Position numbers and translations under genes: made by a program. Below are positions 55,906 to 64,000 of a stretch of 64,000 nucleotides of DNA, one piece after another. Every line of letters starts with the position of its first letter. Positions within the stretch are counted from its first letter, which is position 1. The notes beneath the pieces were generated by a model. It had not been told where the DNA came from and ran no database searches. It worked only from the letters and a program-made list of their open reading frames with translations. The stretch comes from Pseudomonas rhizosphaerae (lineage in GTDB: Bacteria; Pseudomonadota; Gammaproteobacteria; Pseudomonadales; Pseudomonadaceae), in the NCBI RefSeq assembly GCF_000761155.1, contig NZ_CP009533.1:4209501-4273500 (forward strand), given 5' to 3'.

Positions 55906-57411
55906 TCAAACCCTTCTACGCAACAACGCCCACCCCAGCAACAACACGCACACCACCGTCATCGGCCACGACCGCAGTTGCAGATAAGGCGTCAAACCCC
56001 GCATGGGCGTCACCTCGCCATACATCACGGCTTCCTCGAATTGCGGCACCTGAGTGGTGATGTGGCCGAACGGATCGATCAACGCAGTCACGCCATTGTT
56101 GGTAGCGCGGATCATCCAGCGTCCGGCCTCCAGCGCGCGCATCTGCGCCATCTGCAAGTGTTGCAGCGGGCCTATCGAGGTGCCGAACCAAGTGTCGTTG
56201 CTGATCGTCAGCAGCAGGTCGCTGCGCGCGGCCATGCTTGCGGCCAGCTCTGGATACACCACTTCGTAGCAAATAAACGGTGCGATCTGGTAGCCCTTGG
56301 CCTGCAGCAGCGGCTGGTCGGCGGGGCCGCGGGCGAAGTCGGACATGGGCAGGTCGAAGAAGGCGATCAGGCCGCGCAGCAGATCCTGCAAGGGCACGTA
56401 TTCACCGAAGGGCACCAGCTTCTGCTTGCGATACAAGCCTTCGCCGTCACCTACCACAGTGATGCCGTTGTAGAACCGGCGCTGACCGTCTTCCACCTGG
56501 CGAATGGGCACGCCGGTGATCAGCGCCGAATGGCGGTCGCTGGCAAATCGACCCATCACCGACAGGTAGCCTTGGGCCGAGTCCATCAGCACCGGCACTG
56601 CCGTTTCCGGCCAGACAATAAGGTCTACTGGCTTGGACACGAACGTCTTGTCGCGATACAGCTGCAACTGGTGATCGACCGCTTCGGGATTCCACTTGAT
56701 GCTCTGGGCAATGTTGCCCTGCACCGCCGCTACCGAGAGCGGCTCGCCCGCTGGAGTCGTCCATGCGTGGCCCTTGAACGCCAGGCCCAAGACCCACGGC
56801 GCCAGCAACAACACCACAGCGCCCGCCAGCACGGGCTTGCGTTCGCGCAGGTGCGGCAGGTTGCACAGCAGTGCTGCGCTGAGTGCCAGAGCGAATGACA
56901 CCAGCCACATGCCGCCCAGCGGGGCCAGGCCGGCGAGCGGGCCCTGCAGCTGGCTGTAGCCGCTGTACAGCCAAGGGAAACCGGTCAGGAACCAACCGCG
57001 GAAGGCTTCCTGGCCCAGCCACAGCGCGGCGAAGGCCAGGGCGTCGGCCAATGGCGCATCGTTACGCCTGAGCCAGCGCGCCCAGACCCAGGCGGGCAGG
57101 GCGAAGAACAACGCCACCGCCGCGACGAAGCCGAGCATCAGCAACGCCGCAAGCACGACCGACGCGCCGCCATAGGTGTGGATGCTGACGTAGATCCAGC
57201 TGGTGCCGGCGCCGAACAGGCCGAAACCGTAGCACCAGCCACGGCCCAGCGCCTGGCGCGGCTTCAGCTCGCGCAGGCCGAGGTAGAACAGCGCCAGCGA
57301 AAGCAGGGCCAGCGGCCAGAGATCGAAGGGGGCCAGGAACAGCGGGGTCAACCCGCCGGCCGCCATGGCCAGCAGGTTACCGGGCCAGCCGGGGCGGGTG
57401 ATCCAGCGCAT
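55906..57411 (-). CDS. lnt: Apolipoprotein N-acyltransferase
   Basis: A 501-residue inner-membrane enzyme that adds the third acyl chain to lipoproteins. About eight N-terminal helices precede a nitrilase-like domain. The catalytic glutamate lies in IVWPETAVPV, the lysine in KQKLVPFGEYVP and the cysteine in FICYEVVYPELA. It follows corC with a 33-bp gap, as in most gammaproteobacteria, and is the last gene of the miaB-side operon. Confidence 0.97.
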   Translation of the reverse strand: MRWITRPGWPGNLLAMAAGGLTPLFLAPFDLWPLALLSLALFYLGLRELKPRQALGRGWCYGFGLFGAGTSWIYVSIHTYGGASVVLAALLMLGFVAAVALFFALPAWVWARWLRRNDAPLADALAFAALWLGQEAFRGWFLTGFPWLYSGYSQLQGPLAGLAPLGGMWLVSFALALSAALLCNLPHLRERKPVLAGAVVLLLAPWVLGLAFKGHAWTTPAGEPLSVAAVQGNIAQSIKWNPEAVDHQLQLYRDKTFVSKPVDLIVWPETAVPVLMDSAQGYLSVMGRFASDRHSALITGVPIRQVEDGQRRFYNGITVVGDGEGLYRKQKLVPFGEYVPLQDLLRGLIAFFDLPMSDFARGPADQPLLQAKGYQIAPFICYEVVYPELAASMAARSDLLLTISNDTWFGTSIGPLQHLQMAQMRALEAGRWMIRATNNGVTALIDPFGHITTQVPQFEEAVMYGEVTPMRGLTPYLQLRSWPMTVVCVLLLGWALLRRRV

Positions 57412-57444
57412 TATTTTCCTTAACGAGGAGTCTGGGCAGGTGCC

Positions 57445-58284
57445 TCAGCGGGCGATTGGCGTAAGGCGCAACAAGTGGATGCGGCGGCTGTCGGCATTGA
57501 GGATACGAAAGCGGTAGGCACCGATCTCGGTCGTCTCGTTGCGCTTGGGCAGGTGGCCGAACGCGCTCATCACCAGGCCGCCGACAGTGTCGAACTCATC
57601 GTCGGAGAACTGGCTTTCGAAGAACTCGTTGAAGTTCTCGATCGGGGTCAACGCCTTGATCAGGAAGTCGCCGCTGGGCAGCGGCTTGATGTAGCTGTCT
57701 TCCTCGACGTCGTGTTCGTCCTCGATGTCGCCGACGATCTGTTCCAGCACGTCTTCGATGGTCACCAGGCCCGCCACACCGCCGTATTCGTCGATCACGA
57801 TGGCCATGTGGTTATGATTGGCGCGGAACTCGCGCAGCAACACGTTCAGACGCTTGGACTCCGGCACGAAAGTGGCCGGGCGCAGCAGGTCCTTGATGTT
57901 GAAGTTCGTGTGGTCGTTCTGCAGGATCAGCGGCAGCAGGTCCTTGGCCAGCAGCACGCCGATCACGTCGTCGTGATTCTCGCCAACCACCGGGTAGCGC
58001 GAATGCGCGGCGTCGATGACCGCCGGCAGGAATTCCTGCAGGGTCTGCGTGGACTTGATGCTGATCAGCTGCGAGCGCGGCACCATGATGTCGCGCACTT
58101 GCAGGTCGGCGACCTGGATGGCGCCTTCCACGATGGTCAAAGCTTCGCTGTCCAGGAGCTTGTTCTGGTGCGCTTCACGCAGCAGTTCCAGCAGTTCCTG
58201 GCGGTTCTTGGGCTCATGGGCAAAGGCTTGGGTCAGTTTGCCCAACCATGACTTCTGCCCGTTGCTCGATCGATCTTCGCTCAT
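57445..58284 (-). CDS. corC: CBS-domain protein CorC (HlyC/CorC family)
   Basis: A 279-residue soluble protein with two CBS domains (about 60-185; [14 protein letters not shown] and [31 protein letters not shown]) and a C-terminal CorC_HlyC domain. It is associated with magnesium and cobalt efflux. It lies between ybeY (6-bp gap) and lnt, the conserved order. Confidence 0.96.
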   Translation of the reverse strand: MSEDRSSNGQKSWLGKLTQAFAHEPKNRQELLELLREAHQNKLLDSEALTIVEGAIQVADLQVRDIMVPRSQLISIKSTQTLQEFLPAVIDAAHSRYPVVGENHDDVIGVLLAKDLLPLILQNDHTNFNIKDLLRPATFVPESKRLNVLLREFRANHNHMAIVIDEYGGVAGLVTIEDVLEQIVGDIEDEHDVEEDSYIKPLPSGDFLIKALTPIENFNEFFESQFSDDEFDTVGGLVMSAFGHLPKRNETTEIGAYRFRILNADSRRIHLLRLTPIAR

Positions 58285-58290
58285 AGCCCT

Positions 58291-58791
58291 TTACTCGTGA
58301 TCCTTGCCAATTGCTTTGGTGGGGGTGTCGTCGACGTCTTCGTCGGCGGCATAGGGGTCCGGATGACCCAATTCTGCTAGCAACTCTCGTTCCAGCGTTT
58401 CCATTTCCTCGGCCTCATCGTCGTCGATGTGGTCGTAGCCCAGCAGGTGCAGGCAGCCGTGCATCACCAGGTGCGCCCAATGGGCGTCCAGGGCCTTGCC
58501 CTGTTCGGCGGCTTCGCGCTCGACCACCGGCACGCAGATGACCAGATCGCCCAGCAGCGGGATGTCGAGCAGGTCGTCAGGCACGTCCGCAGGAAATGAA
58601 AGCACGTTGGTTGCGTAATCTTTGTGACGATAGGTGAGATTCAGCTCGCGGCCTTCGGTTTCATCGACCAGGCGGATGGTCATCTCCGAATCGGCGCTGC
58701 GCTGGCGCAACGCCAATTCGCACCAGCGGCGGAACTCGGCGTCGCTCGGGCCAGGCGCGGTGCTGGCCCGTTGCAGGTCAAGCTCAAGCAT
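58291..58791 (-). CDS. ybeY: Endoribonuclease YbeY
   Basis: A 166-residue metallo-endoribonuclease. The zinc site is [11 protein letters not shown] (about 118-128). It takes part in 16S rRNA 3' maturation and ribosome quality control. The ATG at 58791 starts [10 protein letters not shown] and overlaps the ybeZ stop by 8 bp. The C-terminus is acidic and extended ([17 protein letters not shown]). Confidence 0.96.
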   Translation of the reverse strand: MLELDLQRASTAPGPSDAEFRRWCELALRQRSADSEMTIRLVDETEGRELNLTYRHKDYATNVLSFPADVPDDLLDIPLLGDLVICVPVVEREAAEQGKALDAHWAHLVMHGCLHLLGYDHIDDDEAEEMETLERELLAELGHPDPYAADEDVDDTPTKAIGKDHE

Positions 58792-59791
58792 CGCGGCGTT
58801 TGTCCCCGGCCTCGTTGACGGTGGTGGGCTGGGCGTCGAAGCGCTCGTAGGCCTCGACGATGCGCTGCACCAGCGGGTGACGTACGACGTCCTTGGGCAT
58901 GAAATGGGTGAAACTGATGCCAGGCACACCCTTGAGCACTTCGATGACCTGGTTCAGGCCCGACTTGGTGCCCTTGGGCAGGTCGACCTGGGTGATGTCG
59001 CCGGTGATCACCGCCGTCGAGCCGAAGCCGATGCGGGTCAGGAACATTTTCATCTGTTCCACGGTGGTGTTCTGGCTTTCATCGAGGATGATGAAGCTGT
59101 TGTTCAAGGTGCGTCCGCGCATGTAGGCCAGTGGCGCGATCTCGATGACCTGTTTTTCGATCAGCTTGGCGACGTGTTCAAAGCCGAGCATTTCGTACAG
59201 GGCGTCGTACAGCGGACGCAGGTACGGGTCGATTTTCTGTGCCAGGTCGCCGGGCAGGAAGCCAAGCTTTTCGCCCGCTTCCACGGCAGGGCGCACCAGA
59301 AGAATGCGCCGCACCTGCTCGCGCTCGAGCGCATCGACGGCAGCGGCCACGGCCAGGTACGTCTTGCCGGTACCGGCCGGGCCAATGCCGAAGTTGATGT
59401 CGTTGCTCAGGATTTCCTTGACGTAGCGCTGCTGGTTCAAGCCGCGGGGCTTGATCATGCCCTTGCGGGTACGCAGCGCGACCGGAACTTCACCGGAGGC
59501 CGGGTCGTCGAGTTCCTGCACGGCAGACTCCTGCAGAAACAGGTGGACGGTGTCAGGGGACAGCTCGGTGGCCTTGGTTTCCCGGTAGAGACGACGCAGC
59601 AGGTTTTCGGCTGAGCGAGTGTGCTGGGCGTCGCCGATCAGTTCGAACTGATTGCCACGGTTGCGGATTTCGATTTCCAGGCGCTGTTCGATCAAGCGCA
59701 GATGCTCGTCGAATTGCCCGCACAGGTTGGCGAAGCGGCGAGCCTCGAAAGGCTCGAGCAGGAAGCGGTGTGGTTCGATAGGTGCGTTCAA
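58784..59791 (-). CDS. ybeZ: PhoH-like ATPase YbeZ
   Basis: A 335-residue PhoH-family protein. Walker A is [11 protein letters not shown] (about 138-148), and the Walker B region contains [12 protein letters not shown]. It partners YbeY in RNA processing. It overlaps ybeY by 8 bp. A REP cluster separates it from miaB. Confidence 0.96.
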   Translation of the reverse strand: MNAPIEPHRFLLEPFEARRFANLCGQFDEHLRLIEQRLEIEIRNRGNQFELIGDAQHTRSAENLLRRLYRETKATELSPDTVHLFLQESAVQELDDPASGEVPVALRTRKGMIKPRGLNQQRYVKEILSNDINFGIGPAGTGKTYLAVAAAVDALEREQVRRILLVRPAVEAGEKLGFLPGDLAQKIDPYLRPLYDALYEMLGFEHVAKLIEKQVIEIAPLAYMRGRTLNNSFIILDESQNTTVEQMKMFLTRIGFGSTAVITGDITQVDLPKGTKSGLNQVIEVLKGVPGISFTHFMPKDVVRHPLVQRIVEAYERFDAQPTTVNEAGDKRRDA

Positions 59792-59895
59792 GGTCGTTTT
59801 CGGCCGCCCGACGGCAATTGAAATGAGCCCAAGGATAACCCCTGTCAGGGGCGGGGCGAAAGGGGGCGGCGGCGAATGGCGCTCGACGCCTCCTC

Positions 59896-60028
59896 GTAGG
59901 AGCGGTCATCGGCCGCGAAGGGCCTGTCGCGTCGAGCCTGACACACTGCGTTGATGCCTTCGCGGCCACGGACCGCTCCCACGGGGTAGTGTGTACTCCT
60001 GCGGGAGCGGTCATCGGCCGCGAAGGCC
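59896..60028. repeat. Three REP units between miaB and ybeZ
   Basis: GTAGGAGCGGTCATCGGCCG (from 59896), CCTTCGCGGCCACGGACCGC (from 59957) and GCGGGAGCGGTCATCGGCCG (from 60001) are REP units in forward, reverse and forward orientation. The third unit ends 17 bp from the miaB stop. Confidence 0.9.
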
Positions 60029-60044
60029 TTTTGTGGTGCGGCCG

Positions 60045-61373
60045 TCAGGCCAGCAGTTCGCCGCGCAGAGAGTGGGGGCGGGCTTCGGCGATGTGGATGT
60101 CGACGAACTGGCCGATCAGCCGCGCATCCGAGCAGGTGAAGTTGACGATGCGGTTGTTCTCGGTACGCCCCTGCAACTGGCCAGGGTCCTTTCGCGAATA
60201 ATCGGTGACGAGAATGCGCTGGGTGGTCCCGACCATCTGCCGGCTGATCTCGAAACCCTGCTGGTTCAGCCGATGCTGCAACGCATCCAGACGCTGTTTC
60301 TTCACCGCCTCCGGGGTATCGTCGGCCAGGTCCGCCGCCGGTGTGCCGGGGCGCTGGCTATAGATGAAGGAATACGAGAAATCCATGCCCACGTCGGCGA
60401 CCAGTTTCATGGTCTGCTCGAAGTCCTTCTCGGTCTCGCCGGGGAAACCGATGATGAAGTCCGAACTGATGCAGATGTCCGGCACTGCTGCCTTGAGCTT
60501 GCGCAATTTGGACTTGTATTCCAGCACCGTGTGCCCGCGCTTCATCGCGGCCAGCACGCGGTCCGAACCGGACTGCACCGGCAGGTGCAGGTGTTTCACC
60601 AATTGCGGCACTTCGGCGTGGGCCAGGATCAGGCTGTCGGAAAACTCCAGCGGGTGCGAGGTGGTGTAGCGGATGCGCTCGATCCCGTCGATCTGGGCGA
60701 CCACGCGGATCAGCTCGGCCAGGTCGGCCAGGCGGCCATCGTGGGTCTGGCCACGGTAGCCATTGACGTTCTGGCCCAGCAGGGTGACTTCGCGCACGCC
60801 GTTGTCGGCCAGGTGCATGACTTCGGCCAGAACGTCGTCGAAAGGTCGGCTGACTTCTTCGCCACGGGTATAGGGCACCACGCAGAACGTGCAGTATTTG
60901 CTGCAGCCCTCCATCACCGACACGTAGGCGGTCGGCCCGTCGATGCGCGGTTCGGGCAGGTGGTCGAACTTCTCGATTTCGGGGAAGGAAATATCGACCT
61001 GCGGCAGGCGGGTGATCCGCGCCGCATCGATCATTTCGGGCAGGCGGTGCAGGGTCTGCGGGCCGAACACCACGTCGACGTAGGGCGCGCGGTCGCGGAT
61101 GGCTTCACCTTCCTGGCTAGCCACGCAGCCGCCAACGGCGATGACCATCTCCGGCTTGGCCAGCTTCAGTTCGCGCCAGCGACCCAACTGCGAGTAGACG
61201 CGGTCCTGGGCACGCTCGCGAATCGAGCAGGTATTGAGCAGGATCACATCGGCGTCTTCGGCGCGGGCCGTGACTTCCAGGGCTTGATGTTCACCCAGCA
61301 GGTCGACCATGCGCGAGCTGTCATACTCGTTCATCTGGCAGCCGTGGGTTTCGATATAAAGCTTCTTGGCCAT
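60045..61373 (-). CDS. miaB: tRNA-2-methylthio-N6-dimethylallyladenosine synthase
   Basis: A 442-residue radical SAM methylthiotransferase. The N-terminal UPF0004 domain has cysteines in [22 protein letters not shown] and [10 protein letters not shown]. The radical SAM cluster is CSKYCTFC (about 152-159). A TRAM domain ends the protein (about 380-440). It modifies A37 of tRNAs reading U. The ATG at 61373 starts [11 protein letters not shown], the conserved beginning. Confidence 0.98.
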   Translation of the reverse strand: MAKKLYIETHGCQMNEYDSSRMVDLLGEHQALEVTARAEDADVILLNTCSIRERAQDRVYSQLGRWRELKLAKPEMVIAVGGCVASQEGEAIRDRAPYVDVVFGPQTLHRLPEMIDAARITRLPQVDISFPEIEKFDHLPEPRIDGPTAYVSVMEGCSKYCTFCVVPYTRGEEVSRPFDDVLAEVMHLADNGVREVTLLGQNVNGYRGQTHDGRLADLAELIRVVAQIDGIERIRYTTSHPLEFSDSLILAHAEVPQLVKHLHLPVQSGSDRVLAAMKRGHTVLEYKSKLRKLKAAVPDICISSDFIIGFPGETEKDFEQTMKLVADVGMDFSYSFIYSQRPGTPAADLADDTPEAVKKQRLDALQHRLNQQGFEISRQMVGTTQRILVTDYSRKDPGQLQGRTENNRIVNFTCSDARLIGQFVDIHIAEARPHSLRGELLA

Positions 61374-61406
61374 TAGGTGATCATCAAGTGGTTCAAAGAA
61401 CCGCGC

Positions 61407-61412
61407 ATTATA
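61407..61412 (-). promoter_or_regulatory. -10 element for miaB
   Basis: The minus strand reads TATAAT in GGCACTATAATGCGCGG, 34 bp before the miaB ATG. No clear -35. Confidence 0.5.
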
Positions 61413-61459
61413 GTGCCCGTGGTCGGTGGTTCCTAGCCTTGCCTGTCGGGCGGCTATGC

Positions 61460-61465
61460 TATAGT
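61460..61465 (+). promoter_or_regulatory. -10 element for the DUF1820 gene
   Basis: TATAGT in ATGCTATAGTTTTCG, 41 bp before the ATG at 61507, in the divergent region with miaB. The -35 is not clear. Confidence 0.4.
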
Positions 61466-61506
61466 TTTCGCCCTCTTTCAAGCTCACGACCTTATATCTG
61501 CCGACG

Positions 61507-61833
61507 ATGACCAAACGCGAAGCTCCAATCTACAAAGTGATTTTCCTCAATCAGGGCCAGGTATTCGAGATGTACGCCAAGCAGATCTACCAGAGCGATC
61601 TGTGGGGTTTTCTGGAGGTCGAGGAATTCGTCTTTGGCGAGCGCACTACCGTGGTCGTCGACCCTAGCGAAGAAAAACTCAAGGCGCAGTTCGAAGGCGT
61701 GACGCGCAGCTTCGTGCCGATGCACTCGATCGTGCGGATCGATGAAGTGGAGCGCTTGGGTACACCGAAGATCAGCGAGGCACGCATGACCGGCAACGTC
61801 ATGCCGTTCCCGATGCCGATGCCTGACAAGTAA
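61507..61833 (+). CDS. DUF1820 family protein
   Basis: A 108-residue protein beginning [29 protein letters not shown] sequence, with [29 protein letters not shown] residues in the middle and a methionine/proline-rich end ([12 protein letters not shown]). The family is widespread in gammaproteobacteria next to miaB and has no assigned function. It is divergent from miaB. Confidence 0.92.
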   Translation: MTKREAPIYKVIFLNQGQVFEMYAKQIYQSDLWGFLEVEEFVFGERTTVVVDPSEEKLKAQFEGVTRSFVPMHSIVRIDEVERLGTPKISEARMTGNVMPFPMPMPDK

Positions 61834-61857
61834 TCACCCGCCAGGCAGTTGTCGGGC

Positions 61858-62412
61858 TCAGGGCAGCGGTGCGAAAGGCGAGCGACTGCCGCCGTCGGCC
61901 GTTTGCAATTCGAGCAGGTACTTGCGGAAGATCTGCCCCAGCACCTGGGTGGCCACTTCGAGGTCTTCGCGGCGCATTTGCCTGGACACCTCGTCGGCGA
62001 CGTCCAGCGCATCTTCGGCGCCGTTGACCGCCGCCATCTTCAGCACGATGTAGGCCTGGATATTGTTGGCCGCCACGCCTTCCCCCTTGAAGAACATGGT
62101 CCCCAAGTGGTACTGCGCCTCGGCGTGGCCTTGCAGGGAGGCCTGCTCGAAATAACTCAGGGCCTGATTGAGGTCGCGCTCGGTACGCGTGCCGTCGTAG
62201 TAGAACTGACCGAGCTCGAATTGCGCCTGCGCGTCGCCGTCCTTGGCCGCCTGCTGACAGGCAGCCAGCGCTGCGGGCAACGCCTGGGCAGAAGTATTGA
62301 GGGTGCAGCGACCCACCGCCGGGATCAACAACGAATTGCCGCCTGCGGTAGCCATTAGCGGCTGAAGAAGCAACAGGCAGCCCAATGCAAGGGCGCGGCC
62401 GGTGCGGTTCAT
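61858..62412 (-). CDS. Secreted Sel1-repeat (TPR-like) protein
   Basis: A 184-residue protein with a signal peptide (LALGCLLLLQPLMATA, cleavage near 23) and at least two Sel1-like repeats, QAAKDGDAQAQFELGQFYYDG and QASLQGHAEAQYHLGTMFFKG. Such solenoids mediate protein contacts in the periplasm. No partner is evident. It lies between the DUF1820 gene (convergent) and hemL (same strand, 315 bp away). Confidence 0.9.
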   Translation of the reverse strand: MNRTGRALALGCLLLLQPLMATAGGNSLLIPAVGRCTLNTSAQALPAALAACQQAAKDGDAQAQFELGQFYYDGTRTERDLNQALSYFEQASLQGHAEAQYHLGTMFFKGEGVAANNIQAYIVLKMAAVNGAEDALDVADEVSRQMRREDLEVATQVLGQIFRKYLLELQTADGGSRSPFAPLP

Positions 62413-62727
62413 GGGGATCGACTTACCTCTGCGGAATGCGGGCGGACCCGACGTGGAAACGTTGCCGGTGCTTCATTATGAAATAAGCGGGGGGGCGGTT
62501 ACAAAGTCTTTACTCGTTTTTCTGCGATATCGTCCAGATGGTCAGACTTCAGAGGGACGAGCGGCCGTTGGCAGGCGCGATCATGTGAACGACTGGAAGG
62601 GGTGGCAAGGCTATCTGTGGGAGCGGTCAGTGGCCGCGAAAGCTCATGCGCGGCAAATCTGACACTGCGCGGTGAATTCTTCGCGGGCACTGACCGCTCC
62701 TACAGGATGGCTATTCCCGGTTTGGAC
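62413..62727. other. Intergenic region between hemL and the Sel1 gene
   Basis: The 315 bp hold the REP pair at 62616-62706 in the hemL half. In the rest I see no RNA gene, promoter pair or terminator that I can support. Confidence 0.6.
62616..62706. repeat. REP palindrome pair downstream of hemL
   Basis: TGTGGGAGCGGTCAGTGGCC continuing GCGAAAG (62616-62642) and TTCTTCGCGGGCACTGACCG continuing CTCCTACAGG (62677-62706). Confidence 0.9.
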
Positions 62728-64000
62728 TTACTTCAGCGCGGCGAACGCTTTCTCGGCGGCATCCAGGGTGATCTTCAGTTCCGCATCGCCGTGGGCGATG
62801 GAGGTGAAGCCCGCCTCGAACGCACTGGGCGCCAGGTACACGCCGCCGTCGAGCATCAGGTGGAAGAAGCGCTTGAAACGGTCGGCGTCGCTGCTCATGA
62901 CGTCTTCGAAGGTGACGATGTCGTCGGCGCCGCTGAAGTACAGGCCGAACATGCCGCCCGCCTGGGTGGTCACGAACGGAATGCCGGCGGCATCGGCGCG
63001 CTGCTGCAGGCCGTCGAGCAAGCGAGTGGTGTAGTCGCTCAGCTCGTCATGAAAGCCGGGACGGCTGATCAGGTTCAGGGTGGTCAAGCCGGCAGCCATG
63101 GCCAGGGGATTGCCCGACAGGGTACCGGCCTGGTAGACCGGGCCCAGAGGGGCAATGTGCGACATGATCTCGCGCTTGCCGCCGAAGCAGCCGACGGGCA
63201 TGCCGCCACCGATGATCTTGCCGAACGTGCTCAGGTCCGGCGTCACGCCGTAGTACGCCTGGGCGCCGCCGAGGGCCACGCGAAAACCGGTCATCACTTC
63301 GTCGAAAATCAGCACCACGCCGTACTGGTCGCACAGGCGACGCAGGCCTTCCAGAAAACCGGGCGCGGGCGGTACGCAGTTCATGTTGCCCGCCACCGGT
63401 TCGACAATGATGCAGGCCACTTCATCGGCCACCTCGGCCAGCATCTGCTCCACGGCGGCGATGTCGTTGAACGGCAGGGTCAGGGTGTGTTTGGCGAACG
63501 CTGCCGGCACGCCGGGCGAGCTGGGCACGCCGAGGGTGAGGGCGCCGGAACCGGCCTTGACCAGCAGGCTGTCGGAGTGGCCGTGGTAGCAGCCTTCGAA
63601 CTTGATGATGCTGTCGCGCCCGGTAAAACCACGGGCCAGACGAATGGCGCTCATGGTCGCCTCGGTGCCCGAGCTGACCATGCGCACCATTTCCATGGAC
63701 GGCACGATGGCGCAGACCAGGTCGGCCATCTGCGTTTCCATTTCGGTCGGCGCGCCGTACGACAGGCCATGCTCGAGCTGCTTGCGCACGGCATCGAGCA
63801 CGTCGGGATGGCTATGGCCCAGGATCATCGGACCCCAGGAGCCGACGTAGTCGACATAGCGCTTGTCGTCTTCGTCGGTGACATAGGCGCCAGCGGCATG
63901 CTTGAAGAACAGCGGCGTGCCGCCCACGCTCTTGAAGGCACGCACGGGCGAGTTGACGCCGCCGGGGATGTGCTTCTGGGCATTGGCGAACAGCATTTCG
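62728..64000 (-). CDS. hemL: Glutamate-1-semialdehyde 2,1-aminomutase (5' end outside window)
   Basis: A PLP enzyme of tetrapyrrole synthesis that turns glutamate-1-semialdehyde into 5-aminolevulinate. The PLP lysine lies in [14 protein letters not shown], the aspartate contact in [14 protein letters not shown]. The visible frame covers all but about four or five N-terminal residues: the last bases read [15 protein letters not shown], while family members usually start MSRSE. The true start is therefore just beyond 64000. Confidence 0.97.
   Translation of the reverse strand, partial: EMLFANAQKHIPGGVNSPVRAFKSVGGTPLFFKHAAGAYVTDEDDKRYVDYVGSWGPMILGHSHPDVLDAVRKQLEHGLSYGAPTEMETQMADLVCAIVPSMEMVRMVSSGTEATMSAIRLARGFTGRDSIIKFEGCYHGHSDSLLVKAGSGALTLGVPSSPGVPAAFAKHTLTLPFNDIAAVEQMLAEVADEVACIIVEPVAGNMNCVPPAPGFLEGLRRLCDQYGVVLIFDEVMTGFRVALGGAQAYYGVTPDLSTFGKIIGGGMPVGCFGGKREIMSHIAPLGPVYQAGTLSGNPLAMAAGLTTLNLISRPGFHDELSDYTTRLLDGLQQRADAAGIPFVTTQAGGMFGLYFSGADDIVTFEDVMSSDADRFKRFFHLMLDGGVYLAPSAFEAGFTSIAHGDAELKITLDAAEKAFAALK

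Overview
The window looks like a chromosomal segment of a Pseudomonas, most likely from the P. putida/P. fluorescens side of the genus. The evidence is high-GC coding sequence, the order of the housekeeping genes, and several copies of Pseudomonas-type REP palindromes (TTCGCGGGC..GCCCGCTCCCAC and CGCGGCC..GACCGCTCC types). From memory, the core genes follow the P. aeruginosa PAO1 order from dxs to hemL without a break. No tRNA, rRNA, CRISPR, integrase or transposase was recognised.

Layout. 1-1915: xseB-ispA-dxs operon (minus strand; dxs runs off the left edge). 2009-14875: an accessory gene cluster that is the most unusual part of the window. It has two minus-strand operons around a LysR regulator. 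Operon A is a DMT exporter, a 1361-residue fusion of sulfotransferase, adenylation, carrier and thioester-reductase domains, and a zinc alcohol dehydrogenase. Operon B is a methyltransferase, a 2-oxoglutarate/Fe(II) oxygenase, a long beta-hydroxyacid dehydrogenase, an enolase-superfamily protein, a betaine-type Rieske oxygenase and an APS kinase. The content suggests a small sulfated metabolite built from a carboxylic acid that is activated, reduced to aldehyde or alcohol and exported. The APS kinase would supply PAPS. Two genes of operon B, the methyltransferase and the enolase-superfamily gene, each carry one in-frame stop codon, so the pathway may be decaying in this strain.

15368-23179: a glyoxalase-fold protein, a polar amino-acid ABC transporter, a MocR-type PLP regulator, a class III aminotransferase and a class II aldolase, probably an uptake and catabolic locus for an amino compound. 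23180-32051: ppa, mtfA, dedA, an aldehyde dehydrogenase, mpl, ubiX, a small SDR-like protein and a lipoprotein with twelve MORN repeats and a C13 peptidase domain. 32276-35982: lrgAB-like genes, a LON-domain protein, a DedA-PAP2 fusion and a 3-methyladenine DNA glycosylase.

36151-64000: a dense core block for cell wall, lipoate and translation functions. On the plus strand: proA-nadD-rsfS-rlmH-mrdA-rodA-mltB-rlpA-dacA-ybeD-lipB-lipA and an LD-carboxypeptidase. On the minus strand: a second lytic transglycosylase, leuS-lptE-holA, and miaB-ybeZ-ybeY-corC-lnt. After these come a DUF1820 protein, a Sel1-repeat protein and hemL, which runs off the right edge. Many of these genes overlap by 1-11 bp, which indicates translational coupling. 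REP palindromes sit mainly at operon ends.
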